Shown in pieces: positions 51,897 to 60,498 of a stretch of 64,000 nucleotides of DNA. The DNA comes from Thiomonas sp. (GTDB lineage Bacteria; Pseudomonadota; Gammaproteobacteria; Burkholderiales; Burkholderiaceae). The translations under genes were made by a program, and so were the position numbers. The stretch is from NCBI GenBank assembly GCA_027443745.1, contig DAIAZB010000030.1, positions 11,746-75,745 on the forward strand, given 5' to 3'. Position 1 is the stretch's first letter; each line of letters begins with the position of its first letter. The notes under the pieces are model-generated. The model saw nothing but the letters and a program-made list of their open reading frames with translations. It ran no database searches and had not been told where the DNA came from.

Positions 51897-52541
51897 CTAA
51901 CCCAGTGTGATGCGTTGGGACTTCGGAACCTCGTCAATCCACAAGCATTCGGCAACCGGGCCGCAGGCCATAGGCTCCGACGCATGCACATGCTCGATGC
52001 GCATATGATCGAGTCCGTACGTGAGGACGATGCCTTGCCCTGCAGGTGGTGCTGTTCCTCGCATGAACGACAAATGCCGCAGAACGAATACCCGGTAAAA
52101 GGACTCGACCACAATGCCCGCATCACCCGCATCGGTATCTGGCGTTATGGCTGTGGAGATCGCGCCGCATTTGGGTGCGACATGCACGGAAAGCGCCGTC
52201 AGGTCATGAGCAACGGCGTCACCTGCGTCCACGCAGAGCTGCGCCGCGTATGCGGCAAGGGCTGCTTTCGTGGTCGCCGTGCCCGAATGGCTGACTTTGG
52301 CCCACGGCCCGCCAGCATCGGCACTCGTGTACGAGAACACCGCTTCGGTGGCATGGAATACCTCGAATAGCGTGGCGGCGAGAGGGCTGCACGCACTGGT
52401 GAGCACCTGCTCAAGCGTCTTCATGACGGGCCAGCTCCACGGTTTCATCACGTCGAGCCTTTCATTCGAATCTATGGCCGCGTCGATGCTGCGGCCGCCG
52501 CGGGGTAGCAAAAGATCAAGCGTCATGGCAAATGACTCCAT
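51897..52541 (-). CDS. Unknown 214-aa protein
   Basis: MESFAMTLDLLLPRGGRSID start (MTLDLL at residue 6, 52526, is an alternative). It contains TALSVHVAPKCGAIST and IVVESFYRVFVLRHLSFMRG beta-rich stretches. The start overlaps the end of the 330-aa gene by 26 bp (11 bp from the alternative), so the two are coupled. No family recognised. Confidence 0.55.
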   Translation of the reverse strand: MESFAMTLDLLLPRGGRSIDAAIDSNERLDVMKPWSWPVMKTLEQVLTSACSPLAATLFEVFHATEAVFSYTSADAGGPWAKVSHSGTATTKAALAAYAAQLCVDAGDAVAHDLTALSVHVAPKCGAISTAITPDTDAGDAGIVVESFYRVFVLRHLSFMRGTAPPAGQGIVLTYGLDHMRIEHVHASEPMACGPVAECLWIDEVPKSQRITLG

Positions 52542-53493
52542 CAGGTTGGTGCCCGATCATGCGCAGCAGGTCATCACGCTGGCCGGCGGGATGTTGCCAG
52601 CGCGTCGTGTCGGGAGACGCGCTGACGTGGGCGATAACCCAAGCCAGAACGTCGCGCATCCGCGAAGCGAGCGCCTGCAGGTACGCACGATGTTGCGCAG
52701 CGCTGGAGGCGCTGGATGCCTCCTTGCGCAGCGTTCGCAATCCACTGTGTTCGATGGAAACGCGAACCGCGAACGGATCTCGCAATTCCAACTCAATATC
52801 CGCGTTCAACAGGGTCATTCGGACAGGCAAGCGCCTGCGCTCCACGATCTGGGCCTGGATGTCGTCGGAGGTGGACAAGCACCCGGAAAAGGACGACATC
52901 GAGCCATCCGAAGGGCTTTCCAGAGCGATCGAGCGACCAGGCATGAATGGCGGGGGGACCGGGGCTTCGCCAAGAACCCAGGATGCGAGCAGCGCGGGGA
53001 TGAGCCGGGTCGTCAGCCCCTCAAGCGCTATGGCGCACGCATTCAGCAAGATGTCGCGGATCCACTCGTCGTGCGCGAGCGCATTGGGTAGCAGAGCGAT
53101 GCCAAGCCTGAGATCGAACAGGCCCGTGTTCCCGGCGATACGGGTATCGGCCTCCGTCAGCAACTCATCCCGCACCAGATCCTGCTCCGCCCGGGTCGTT
53201 GCCCGATCCCCAAAGCGAGACTGAAGCCGAGCATCAAATTGCCTGGATGTAATGGTCTTGCGCGCCTCGCCAACGGCGACCAGGGCGAGACCTTCGGCTT
53301 CCGGGGCGAGTTCGAGCAGTTCGTCTTGTTCAGGGCGCAACGGTTCATGACTGAACGGAATCACAAGACCTCGCGCGAAAGCGTTCTTCCCAATATCCGC
53401 AGGCATCGCAGCGGAGCGAGGCAGCAGATCAAGCCGCGCCCGTTCCCTGTCGAAGAGGAACAGTCGCCCCGTCCATGTGTCGGCTGAAGACAT
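52516..53493 (-). CDS. Unknown 325-aa protein
   Basis: Starts MSSADTWTGRLFLFDRERAR (ATG 53493; an in-frame TTG lies five codons upstream). The sequence is acidic, with ADTRIAGNTGLFDLRLGIAL and long helices near the end (QHRAYLQALASRMRDVLAWV). No recognised motif. The second TnpB element lies 93 bp upstream and may have displaced its promoter. Confidence 0.55.
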   Translation of the reverse strand: MSSADTWTGRLFLFDRERARLDLLPRSAAMPADIGKNAFARGLVIPFSHEPLRPEQDELLELAPEAEGLALVAVGEARKTITSRQFDARLQSRFGDRATTRAEQDLVRDELLTEADTRIAGNTGLFDLRLGIALLPNALAHDEWIRDILLNACAIALEGLTTRLIPALLASWVLGEAPVPPPFMPGRSIALESPSDGSMSSFSGCLSTSDDIQAQIVERRRLPVRMTLLNADIELELRDPFAVRVSIEHSGLRTLRKEASSASSAAQHRAYLQALASRMRDVLAWVIAHVSASPDTTRWQHPAGQRDDLLRMIGHQPDGVICHDA

Positions 53494-53586
53494 TGAGACT
53501 ACCGTCAAGAACTTCGCCCAAGCTTAGAGCCGACCGATTCGCGCACTGGCTGCGGAAAAGCCTCTCAGAGGCAGAAAGAGCAGTCT

Positions 53587-53770
53587 GAGTCTCACGCCCA
53601 GCCCTCACCGCGCGTTCCATCCGCGCGCTTCGAGCGGTTCGGCGCGCAGCGCCTGGCGATGGGTTCGCGGTTCGTCGACCGGCGGTGCTGCGGGAGCGCG
53701 ATGATCCGTGCCCCTGCCACCGCGCCGAGGTCTCCCCGCGCGTCAGTTCCCCCACTCATTGGGGTACGCC
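53587..53770 (-). ncRNA. Predicted omega-RNA (reRNA) of the second TnpB element
   Basis: Same layout as copy 1: hairpin CCCC-AATGAGT-GGGG (53750-53764) between GGGCGTAC and GGAACTGACGCGCG, the conserved GAACCGCGAACC block at about 53662-53674, and the element end GTGAGACTC at 53587-53595. The loop and stem bases differ from copy 1 while pairing is kept. The guide would start at 53586 (AGACTGCTCTTTC). The 5' limit is approximate. Confidence 0.6.
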
Positions 53771-54995
53771 CGTCCGGGCCGGATTCTGCAAGAAGGCGCA
53801 GGCCTTCGCGTTCGATGTTGACCGCCGCGTTGTCGTCGCGGTCGTGTTCGGCGCCGCAGGACGGACACGTCCAGTTGCGCTGATTCAGCGTGAGCGCCTT
53901 GTTGACCGCACCGCAGGCCGAGCAGGTCTTGCTCGATGGATACCAGCGATCGACCACGCTGAGCGTGCGCCCGGACCACTGGGCTTTGTAGGCGATCTGG
54001 CGGCGCAGCTCGCCGGGCGCGGCGTTGGCGACCGAGCGTCGGAAGCCGCGCCGGCCCATGCCGCGCGCCATGGCCTTCACCGCCAGATCCTCGATGGCGA
54101 TGACCTGCGCGCTGCGCACGAGGCCGGTGGTCGCGTGGTGCAGTGCCTCGCGGCGCACCGCGCCGATCCGCGCGTGAAGATCCGCCACGCGCCGCTGGGT
54201 GCAGCGCATGCGATTGGAGACTTCGATCCGCGTGCCTTTGGGGAAAGGCTGGGCGGGATTCAGGCCCTGGCGTCGCGCCGCAGCGTCGCGCTGGCGGACG
54301 TAGTGGCGTTGGTAGCGGCGCAGGCGCGCCAGGCTGGATTTCAATGCCGCCGGCGCCAACACCCGCACGCCATCGCTGCGCACCACCAGATCCTTCAGAC
54401 CGATGTCGACGCCGATCACAGCGCGCGCCGGCGGCGCGCAGGCCGGCGCTTGAACGCCGTCGGCCGTGATGCTGGCATACCAGGCACCGCCCTCGCGGTG
54501 CAGCGTGATCGAGCGCAGCCGGCCGGCCAGCGTTTCCGTGCGACGCAGCTTCAGGGTGCCGAGGCCAGGCAGGCCAACGCGCGCCCAGCGGGCGCCTTCT
54601 TCGCCGCGTTCGACCTGTTCGCGGCGCTGGTCCAGTGTGAAACGCAGCCCGTGCGGCACGCCGCGGCGCCGGAACCGTGGGTACTTCGCGCGCTTCGCGA
54701 AGAAGGCCGCGAAGGCGCGTTCCTGATCGCGCAGCACCTGGTTGAACGGCTCGCGCGGCAGGTCGCCGAGCCATGCGGTGTCGGGCGCGACGCGCAGCGC
54801 CGTGAATTCACGGCTCAGCGCGATCCAGTTGAGCTTGGTGCCATCGGCACGGTACGCGGTGCTGCGCCGGTCCAGTGCCCAGTTCCACACACGCCGCGTC
54901 GCGCCGGCGAGCTGCGCAAGCTGGCGCGCCTGGCTGCGCGTCGGGTACACGCGCATGCGGTAGGCGCGCTCGATGGTCGGCGCGGGATCGGTCAT
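53592..54995 (-). CDS. tnpB: TnpB RNA-guided nuclease, copy 2
   Basis: 467 aa starting MTDPAPTIERAYRMRVYPTR. Complete RuvC residues: IGVDIGLKDLVV (Asp), VIAIEDLAVKAMA (Glu), CSACGAVNK...CPSCGAEHDRDDNAAVN (zinc ribbon and Asp). The first third matches copy 1 in order and spacing (VWNWALDRRSTAY, LNWIALSREFTALR, FNQVLRDQERAFAAFF). The C-terminal tail after EREGLRLLAESG is the predicted omega-RNA region. The stop TGA lies in GTGAGACTC. Confidence 0.93.
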   Translation of the reverse strand: MTDPAPTIERAYRMRVYPTRSQARQLAQLAGATRRVWNWALDRRSTAYRADGTKLNWIALSREFTALRVAPDTAWLGDLPREPFNQVLRDQERAFAAFFAKRAKYPRFRRRGVPHGLRFTLDQRREQVERGEEGARWARVGLPGLGTLKLRRTETLAGRLRSITLHREGGAWYASITADGVQAPACAPPARAVIGVDIGLKDLVVRSDGVRVLAPAALKSSLARLRRYQRHYVRQRDAAARRQGLNPAQPFPKGTRIEVSNRMRCTQRRVADLHARIGAVRREALHHATTGLVRSAQVIAIEDLAVKAMARGMGRRGFRRSVANAAPGELRRQIAYKAQWSGRTLSVVDRWYPSSKTCSACGAVNKALTLNQRNWTCPSCGAEHDRDDNAAVNIEREGLRLLAESGPDGRTPMSGGTDARGDLGAVAGARIIALPQHRRSTNREPIARRCAPNRSKRADGTRGEGWA

Positions 54996-55202
54996 GGGAG
55001 CATCAGAGCACGAGCACGTCGCATGGCGTGAGACGGTGAGGCGATAGCCGCCGGATGTCGGCCTCGCTCGCGCGCAACGCCTGGGATGGCTGGCGCGCGG
55101 CCGCCGTGCGGCACGCTCCGCGGTGACTCATGGCCGGTGGGGTCGTCATCATCCTGATTCCTTCATGGTCATCTCGGCCAGCCATGCAAATGGAGGCGCA
55201 CC

Positions 55203-55280
55203 GGATCATGCTATGATCCAAAATGCTGCTCTGCTCGAGAAATCGAGGCGCCGGCGAGGGAGACTTCGCCGGCATTTTTT
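55203..55280 (+). ncRNA. Possible small RNA or leader with intrinsic terminator
   Basis: GGATCAT-GCT-ATGATCC (55203-55219) is a perfect inverted repeat containing a TATGAT -10-like hexamer. About 35 bp later GCCGGCGA (55250-55257) pairs with TCGCCGGC (55266-55273), followed by ATTTTTT. Promoter-like palindrome plus terminator 60 bp apart suggests a short regulated transcript or an attenuator for the operon at 55565. Nothing codes in the surrounding 55156-55564 gap. Confidence 0.45.
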
Positions 55281-55564
55281 ACAGCCGGTCTGCCATTGAC
55301 CAGGGCCAAGCTACGCTGTTATGTTGGCGTCGCGCTTTGGTTTGCGCCGGCATCCCCGACCGATTGCGGGTGACTTCAAGTCTTTCGCTTCACTGCGCGC
55401 CACCCTGGCCGCCTTCCATACCTACATGGTTTCCGTGCGTTTGCCTGTGTGCTCGTTCGAGTACAGACGCAAGGGCGCGACGCGCTTCCGCGCGTCACTC
55501 ATCGAATCCAGGCGCAATGCCTGATTCGCTACCCGGAGCGCTTCCGGGATTTCAGGAGTACACG

Positions 55565-55969
55565 ATGGATACCCTCTATTTTCCGGCGTCCTCACCCCGG
55601 AACCTCAAGTTTGCGCGCCGCTTGGCTCGCCTGGACGCCACAATGCGGAAACCAGGCCTCAACCCGCGCGCCGCGGTCCGTGCGCGCGTTCGCTTCTTCG
55701 TCGAAGCGGTCCGCTGTGGTGTGGAATCCGATTGCCAGCTGAACGCGCTGGGCGATCAGGTCCAGCGCGCCGGCACCGACACGCAGCTGAGCGAGCGCAG
55801 CTACAACCTCGTCTTCGAGGACGGCACCATCAGCGACGCCGCTGTCCGCGAGATCGTCCGCATGGCCGATCGCGACCGTTCCTTCGAGACGGCTCTGATC
55901 ATGACAGGTCATCATTCCTCGCTCGCAAAATGGCGCAGTTATCATCGGCCGGAAGGAGTCGCGGCATGA
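55565..55969 (+). CDS. Unknown 134-aa protein, first gene of a three-gene operon
   Basis: MDTLYFPASSPRNLKFARRL start placed by AGGAG 7 nt upstream (55552). Helical and basic (AAVRARVRFFVEAVRCGVES), with SYNLVFEDGTISDAAVREIV in the middle. The ATGA overlap at 55966-55969 couples it to the next gene. No recognised family. Confidence 0.6.
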   Translation: MDTLYFPASSPRNLKFARRLARLDATMRKPGLNPRAAVRARVRFFVEAVRCGVESDCQLNALGDQVQRAGTDTQLSERSYNLVFEDGTISDAAVREIVRMADRDRSFETALIMTGHHSSLAKWRSYHRPEGVAA

Positions 55970-56469
55970 TCATGACCTTGGAGGTCCGCTGCAAAGCCTG
56001 CGGCAGCCGGATGATCGCGCATGAACAGGGCTACCTGGTCAGGTACCCGGTTTCCGAGTGGGGTCGTGCCGAACACGGTTACCTGGCCGCTTCCAGTTTC
56101 TGTGGCATCGCGCAAGTCATGTTCGACTCCGACATCGGCGACGGCGGCTACGTCTGCATGAACTGCGACCACGAGTTCGTGGATCTCGACGAGGAAACCG
56201 AGGTTACGCCGAATCGGATGGTCGAGGCCTACCACGGTGGCACCGGTGAGGAGATCCGTGATGCGGCGCGCGCCGTCCTACGCGCCTGGCGTGAGCGCAG
56301 CGTGCGCATCGACGAACTGATGGAGCAGCTCGCGCAAGCGGTCGGTGAGTATGGTGACCAGGGACCGGCCGTTCCTGGATTCGACGATGCGACGGACGCG
56401 ACCAACAAGCACGACAACGAGTTGATCGCAAGTGATGAAACCCCGCCACATCACCGGAGACACCCATGA
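55966..56469 (+). CDS. Zinc-ribbon protein of unknown function
   Basis: 167 aa starting MIMTLEVRCKACGSRMIAHE. Two CxxC knuckles (CKAC near residue 9, CMNC near residue 63) form a zinc ribbon around a Gly/Tyr-rich insert. A helical C-terminal region follows (EEIRDAARAVLRAWRERSVR). Coupled by ATGA at both ends. Possibly a small nucleic-acid-binding protein. Confidence 0.6.
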   Translation: MIMTLEVRCKACGSRMIAHEQGYLVRYPVSEWGRAEHGYLAASSFCGIAQVMFDSDIGDGGYVCMNCDHEFVDLDEETEVTPNRMVEAYHGGTGEEIRDAARAVLRAWRERSVRIDELMEQLAQAVGEYGDQGPAVPGFDDATDATNKHDNELIASDETPPHHRRHP

Positions 56470-56894
56470 AGCGATTTGTCATCACGTGGGGCCAGGACAC
56501 ACCCGCGTACGCCACAAGCGTCCTCGAAGTTGCCGACGACGCAACGATCGAAGACGTCATTGAGGAAGCGAAAAGGCAAGCCGACGCGACGCGTGGACTC
56601 GTATTCGAGCCATCACACGACTGGACCGGTCTGCGCATCGTCCAGATCGATGATCAAGACGGCTTCCCCGTCTCCGATTCGATCTCCATCTCGACTTCCG
56701 GCGAAGATATTGGCTTGGTCTGCCAAAGCGTACTTTCGGGTTACGTCAATATCGAGGCTCTCCTGCACGAAGCTGATCGTCAGAACATTCCGGTTCATCC
56801 TGACGTGGCCGAGGCATTGCGCCAGGCGCATGCGTTCGTCATCAGCCGCAGAAAGTCCAATGCGCTCGCCGCTGGCGGCGCTGAGTTCGCATGA
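56466..56894 (+). CDS. Unknown 142-aa protein, last gene of the operon
   Basis: MKRFVITWGQDTPAYATSVL start, alpha/beta (TIEDVIEEAKRQADATRGLV) with a repeated ISISTSGEDIGLV strand. The ATG overlaps the preceding stop. An intrinsic terminator follows 27 bp after the stop. No family recognised. Confidence 0.6.
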   Translation: MKRFVITWGQDTPAYATSVLEVADDATIEDVIEEAKRQADATRGLVFEPSHDWTGLRIVQIDDQDGFPVSDSISISTSGEDIGLVCQSVLSGYVNIEALLHEADRQNIPVHPDVAEALRQAHAFVISRRKSNALAAGGAEFA

Positions 56895-56920
56895 AAGCGT
56901 GACTGAAGCATGCACCCAAA

Positions 56921-56948
56921 AGCGCCCCAACCGGGGCGCTTTTTTTTC
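56921..56948 (+). terminator. Rho-independent terminator
   Basis: AGCGCCCC (56921-56928), loop AACC, GGGGCGCT (56933-56940), then a run of T (56940-56947) and upstream AAA. A textbook intrinsic terminator closing the three-gene operon. Confidence 0.93.
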
Positions 56949-57010
56949 GAACCTGTTGCCACGAAGCCGCGCATGGGTAGACTCCGGCGCAAAGGCCAAG
57001 GAGTCAGCTG

Positions 57011-59506
57011 ATGGACCAGATTGAGCGCTTAGACGAGTTGTCAGATCGCAACATTGAGCGCTTGGCCGCGTCGTTGCACGAGCGGCAAGGCAAGCCTTCG
57101 CAGGGCGAAGCAGTGGCGAGTTTCGCCAGGATGATTGCCTTGGTAGATGGCATCACCAGTGCAAGTGGGTTCCATAAGCTGGGCCATCATCATGGCTTAC
57201 TTCGCGATGCAGACGAGCGTGCGTTGCGGCTCATCGCGCACATGGAATGTGCCGGGATGATATGGATCGATGGAGAGGACATTGAAGTCGCCGAAATGAG
57301 GCAAGGTCTTCTCGTAAGACAGATGACCGCGTCCATTGCGCGCGCAACAACGCACTTATCACCCATGGAGCACCATGGATCACCGGTGTCAGCGTGTCGT
57401 CATATCATGTCGATAAGCGCCGGAGAGACTTTCGAATGCAACTACATCCTGGCGATATTCGGGGCTAAGAGATTGGCGTCAGAAAAGTATCACGATGTGC
57501 AATTGCAAAGCTATCCAATAAAGAACAACTACGTTGTAAGAAGCGTAAGACGCATGAATGCCGTCAGTGAAGTCAGGAAAGCCATTTACGGAGATGATGC
57601 TGAAGCGCAGTTGGCGCACTTCGCCATGGTAACGATGTGGTTGAAGGTGCGCAGCGCGGCATTGGATGCGGTCGAGCCAGACCATGAAAAGCGGGATGCA
57701 CTTCGTATCAAGGTCGAAGAACATGATCGCATCAATAAGGCAATCATCGATGAGACGTACAAAGAAATCAGGGAGTGCGCCGACCGGAAGCGTGCAGATC
57801 AGGCGCAGTTGGCGCACGTACGGGAGATGGAAAAGGCCAAGGACGATCAGAGGCGTGTCGAGCAAAGAGCCGCTGAACGGGAAGCGCGGCGCGGAAGAGG
57901 AAAGCCAAGCGAGCCAGGGTCCAGCGCGACAACAACGGGCACGGAATCGAAGCCGTTGGCTGGACCAGCGCCGAGCATCGAGCAGTCATCGCCAGATGGG
58001 CAAGCTGCCGCGCAGATTGATTTAAGCGGCGCATGGATCGAAGTTGCATCATGGTCCGGGCAGGTGATCGGCGGCGAGCTTCAAGGCCTGCTCTCCAGGT
58101 GTACTGCCTGGGCGCTGGCTTTGACGGAGGGTGAGTGCAAAGCGTCACAGCATGGGGAAACCGATTGGGAAGATCAGGAGCGGCGCCGCCGAATACGAAT
58201 CAGGGGAACGGGTGGCGTGAGTACGATCGAGCGCGTCGAACCAGTCGATGATGGGGTGCTGATGCGAACAACCATCGAGATTTCAGCGGGGGCCGGTGCT
58301 GATTCGTTCAACGTGGGCGCGAGGTGGTGCCTGTGGGCATCACGACCGACGCGGACAGCAAGAGACCAAATCGACCAATCGGCCGCCGCGCTGCTCGAGG
58401 TGGTCTACCAGAGCGGCGCCGTGCTCCGTGATCGGCATGTACACAAGCGCGAAGGACACTATCCAGATGGGGTCGCCATCAACGAATTGGCAGCCATGAT
58501 CTGTGCTGCGGATAGGCTCGCACCGGTGATCACCATCCGCGCCGCCGCAGCACGGCAGATGGCCGTGCAGAAGTGGATCAGCCGGGCAGGGTATTGGGCG
58601 CACGTTTACATCTTTCGGACACATGCCGTGGCCGCGAGGTGCGCGGAGATAACGGGTCAGGCGTCCATACAACAAGAGGGCAGCGTAGTCATCTACAGCC
58701 GAATCGAGTCGGGCATGCTGCGAATGCAGACGCATGAGCTGGGCCTCGATGAGCAAAACATTGCCCAGGTTGTTGCGCTATCTCGAGCGAACGATCAGTG
58801 GATGATCCAGGACGGACGGGTATGGGCGGTGCCGATCACCGAAGCGAACGGCGACGATCACGCGCATGTGCACGCGCTCAGGAGCACACTGGAAGAACTG
58901 GAGGCAACAAAAGCCACAGCTTTGCAGCTTGGAATCGAACTTCAGACGCTCAAGAGGGAACGAGCAGATTGGGTTGGCACCAAGATGGTCGCTGATGCTC
59001 AGATCAAAGGGCTGCTTGAGCGGAATGCGGAACTGGAAGCCAAGGTCAGAAACACCCGGCCAAGCATCGAGTCATGGGATGATCTGGAAGAATGGGTCAA
59101 CCAGGCGATGTCGGCCAGAGTCGTGTTGACCAAGAAGGCGATGGCCGCCGCGCGGCGCTCGGTTTACCGGGACTTCGGCTTTGCTGCTGACGTCATCGAT
59201 CTCCTGGGCACCGATTACCACGACATGCGCGATGGCAGGCCGGGCGCGTACGAAAAGACCGAAGCGCGCAAGGCGCAACTCGGCGTGAAGATTGGGCCAT
59301 GCGGCGAAGCGCCCACGACCAGGAACTACGGTGAAGAGTACCGTGCGGCTTGGGGCAAGCGGACCTATCGCCTCGACCTGCACGTACAAGGTTCGTCAGC
59401 GCGCGAGCGCGAGCGCGGCTTCAGGCTCTACTTCGCGTGGGACGACGAGCGGCATGTCGTCGTGGTCGGCTCCATGCCGGAGCATCTCACGATCTACGCG
59501 TCGTAG
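57011..59506 (+). CDS. Large unknown protein, 831 aa, with toxin-like C-terminal segment
   Basis: MDQIERLDELSDRNIERLAA start. A central coiled-coil, highly charged region (residues 225-310, MEKAKDDQRRVEQRAAEREA) and a second at about 630-690 separate three possible domains. The last 60 residues (TYRLDLHVQGS, GFRLYFAWDDERHVVVVGSM, PEHLTIYAS) resemble the strand pattern of RelE/ParE-fold toxins, though catalytic residues cannot be checked by eye. GC content is lower near the 5' third (57.4-57.6 kb), suggesting mosaic origin. Function unknown. Confidence 0.6.
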   Translation: MDQIERLDELSDRNIERLAASLHERQGKPSQGEAVASFARMIALVDGITSASGFHKLGHHHGLLRDADERALRLIAHMECAGMIWIDGEDIEVAEMRQGLLVRQMTASIARATTHLSPMEHHGSPVSACRHIMSISAGETFECNYILAIFGAKRLASEKYHDVQLQSYPIKNNYVVRSVRRMNAVSEVRKAIYGDDAEAQLAHFAMVTMWLKVRSAALDAVEPDHEKRDALRIKVEEHDRINKAIIDETYKEIRECADRKRADQAQLAHVREMEKAKDDQRRVEQRAAEREARRGRGKPSEPGSSATTTGTESKPLAGPAPSIEQSSPDGQAAAQIDLSGAWIEVASWSGQVIGGELQGLLSRCTAWALALTEGECKASQHGETDWEDQERRRRIRIRGTGGVSTIERVEPVDDGVLMRTTIEISAGAGADSFNVGARWCLWASRPTRTARDQIDQSAAALLEVVYQSGAVLRDRHVHKREGHYPDGVAINELAAMICAADRLAPVITIRAAAARQMAVQKWISRAGYWAHVYIFRTHAVAARCAEITGQASIQQEGSVVIYSRIESGMLRMQTHELGLDEQNIAQVVALSRANDQWMIQDGRVWAVPITEANGDDHAHVHALRSTLEELEATKATALQLGIELQTLKRERADWVGTKMVADAQIKGLLERNAELEAKVRNTRPSIESWDDLEEWVNQAMSARVVLTKKAMAAARRSVYRDFGFAADVIDLLGTDYHDMRDGRPGAYEKTEARKAQLGVKIGPCGEAPTTRNYGEEYRAAWGKRTYRLDLHVQGSSARERERGFRLYFAWDDERHVVVVGSMPEHLTIYAS

Positions 59507-59710
59507 GCGTACGCCTCGCGCCGCCTCGCCGAGCACCGGGTAGGCGGTCGCAATGGCATCGAGGATCCGCAGGCGGATCGCCGCAATCGCTTCGGGGTAG
59601 CCTGGCGCGCCGATGAAAGGCGCAAGGGCCTCTTCGTGGCACGCCATCTGCAAAGCGAGGTAGACCACCTGCTGCGCATGACGATCCGTAGCCATTACCC
59701 GGTCGATCAC
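59396..59710 (-). CDS. Small unknown protein, possibly the 3' half of a split gene
   Basis: Starts at GTG 59710 (read MIDRVMATDRHAQQ). It is helical (VVYLALQMACHEEALAPFIG, PEAIAAIRLRILDAIATAYP). The last 35 residues run antisense under the 831-aa gene. Upstream the same frame stays open (HLHIAAPPIQIPRLRRICDD, YFDALSDTDLESLPFV) back to a single TGA that is also the stop of the preceding gene, so the two could be one gene interrupted by a stop. Confidence 0.4.
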   Translation of the reverse strand: MIDRVMATDRHAQQVVYLALQMACHEEALAPFIGAPGYPEAIAAIRLRILDAIATAYPVLGEAARGVRLRRVDREMLRHGADHDDMPLVVPREVEPEAALALAR

Positions 59711-59821
59711 GAAGGGCAGGGACTCGAGATCCGTGTCCGACAGCGCGTCGAAATAGTCATCACAGATCCGCCGCAGGCGCGGTATCTGGATCGGCGGTGC
59801 CGCGATGTGCAGGTGCGCGAC

Positions 59822-60139
59822 TCATTCGAGCAATTCCGCGCGGCGGCGGCGCGCGGCGACCTTGCCGGCGGCGCGCTTGTGATGTGCTGCTTCGAGACGT
59901 TCAAGAAATGATGGGCTGCGTTCGGCAGACGCGACGCGCGATGTCGTATAGAGCCGCATCGGGTGGCTATGGGCGCAATGCGGGTTGCGTGCCGTGGCAT
60001 CGGCCGTGCCCAGCAAGTCTCGAATCATCGCGTCCGTCCAGCCGCGGCGCAAAAGGTCGCTGACGGAAACGAACCCGGCAGGACGGAGCCCAGGCAGCGT
60101 CGGCTGCAACGCCGCGAGCCTGGCATCCAGCAGGTCCAC
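59822..60139 (-). CDS. Unknown protein, about 105 aa, start uncertain
   Basis: From GTG 60139 (read as Met): DLLDARLAALQPTLPGLRPA, then FVSVSDLLRRGWTDAMIRDLL, GTADATARNP, and a basic RRRRAELLE end. The segment GWTDAMIRDLLGTAD resembles small HTH-like domains in plasmid and phage proteins. It starts 7 bp after the TraR/DksA-type gene stop. A longer frame upstream overlaps that gene and is less likely. Confidence 0.5.
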   Translation of the reverse strand: MDLLDARLAALQPTLPGLRPAGFVSVSDLLRRGWTDAMIRDLLGTADATARNPHCAHSHPMRLYTTSRVASAERSPSFLERLEAAHHKRAAGKVAARRRRAELLE

Positions 60140-60146
60140 GCCACAG

Positions 60147-60362
60147 TCAGCGGCTGGTGCGACGCTGAGTGGTCTCGTAAGCACGCTGGCAATCGATGCA
60201 CAGGTGGGCACCCAACTGTTGCCGCAGCGGGCTGATTGACTCGCCGCATTCAGTGCAGAACTCGGATGCCTTGGAAGCTGAAACGGCGCGTTGGTGTGCA
60301 GCGATGGCGTCGTCAAGTTGTGCCGCCTGGATCTCGACAGACGTATCGATTTCGTCGCACAT
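60147..60362 (-). CDS. TraR/DksA-type zinc-finger protein
   Basis: 71 aa. An N-terminal helix (QAAQLDDAIAAHQRAVSA) and FCTECGESISPLRQQLGAHL followed by CIDCQRAYE form the C-x2-C...C-x2-C finger of the TraR/DksA family. Short members act in the RNA-polymerase secondary channel and are typical of phages and conjugative elements. It starts 68 bp from the divergent integrase operator. Confidence 0.85.
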   Translation of the reverse strand: MCDEIDTSVEIQAAQLDDAIAAHQRAVSASKASEFCTECGESISPLRQQLGAHLCIDCQRAYETTQRRTSR

Positions 60363-60429
60363 AAGAATTTCCTCGCGGAAGTGAAGGCTCTAGCAAACTA
60401 CCGCAAGAGACCGTTCCCGCAAGAGTCGT

Positions 60430-60468
60430 AAAATACCCTTAGCATTTATGCGGTTTGCAGGGTATTTT
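60430..60468. promoter_or_regulatory. Perfect 10-bp inverted repeat upstream of the integrase
   Basis: AAAATACCCT (60430-60439) and AGGGTATTTT (60459-60468), 19 bp apart, 30 bp before the integrase start and 67 bp from the divergent TraR/DksA gene. Candidate integrase arm/excisionase site or repressor operator. Confidence 0.5.
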
Positions 60469-60498
60469 CAGGGTTCCGTGTCCACTGTGTGTCCAATC

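Larger units (their letters stand above)
53587..55155 (-). mobile_element. TnpB-only IS200/IS605-group element, copy 2
   Basis: Ends are defined against copy 1. The left end AGGATGATGACGACC (minus strand, from 55155) shares the region with GGCGGCCGC and CATGGCCGG blocks; the right end is GTGAGACTC. The copies are diverged throughout but share the ends and omega-RNA blocks, so they are related elements rather than a recent duplication. No tnpA. Confidence 0.72.

Noticed and set aside
50860..53100. A second type I-E-like repeat suggested by GCGCGGGGATGAGCCGGG near 52990
   Set aside because: It lies inside a coding sequence, lacks the 5' CCCCGC half of the hairpin and matches only the 3' half.
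53685..55031. A 448-aa plus-strand frame across the second TnpB element, and a similar 393-aa frame at 37862-39043
   Set aside because: Both are antisense to tnpB genes whose RuvC and zinc motifs are complete.
53587..55155. The second TnpB element as another CRISPR effector
   Set aside because: No array lies beside it, it shares transposon ends with copy 1, and it has a full TnpB catalytic set.
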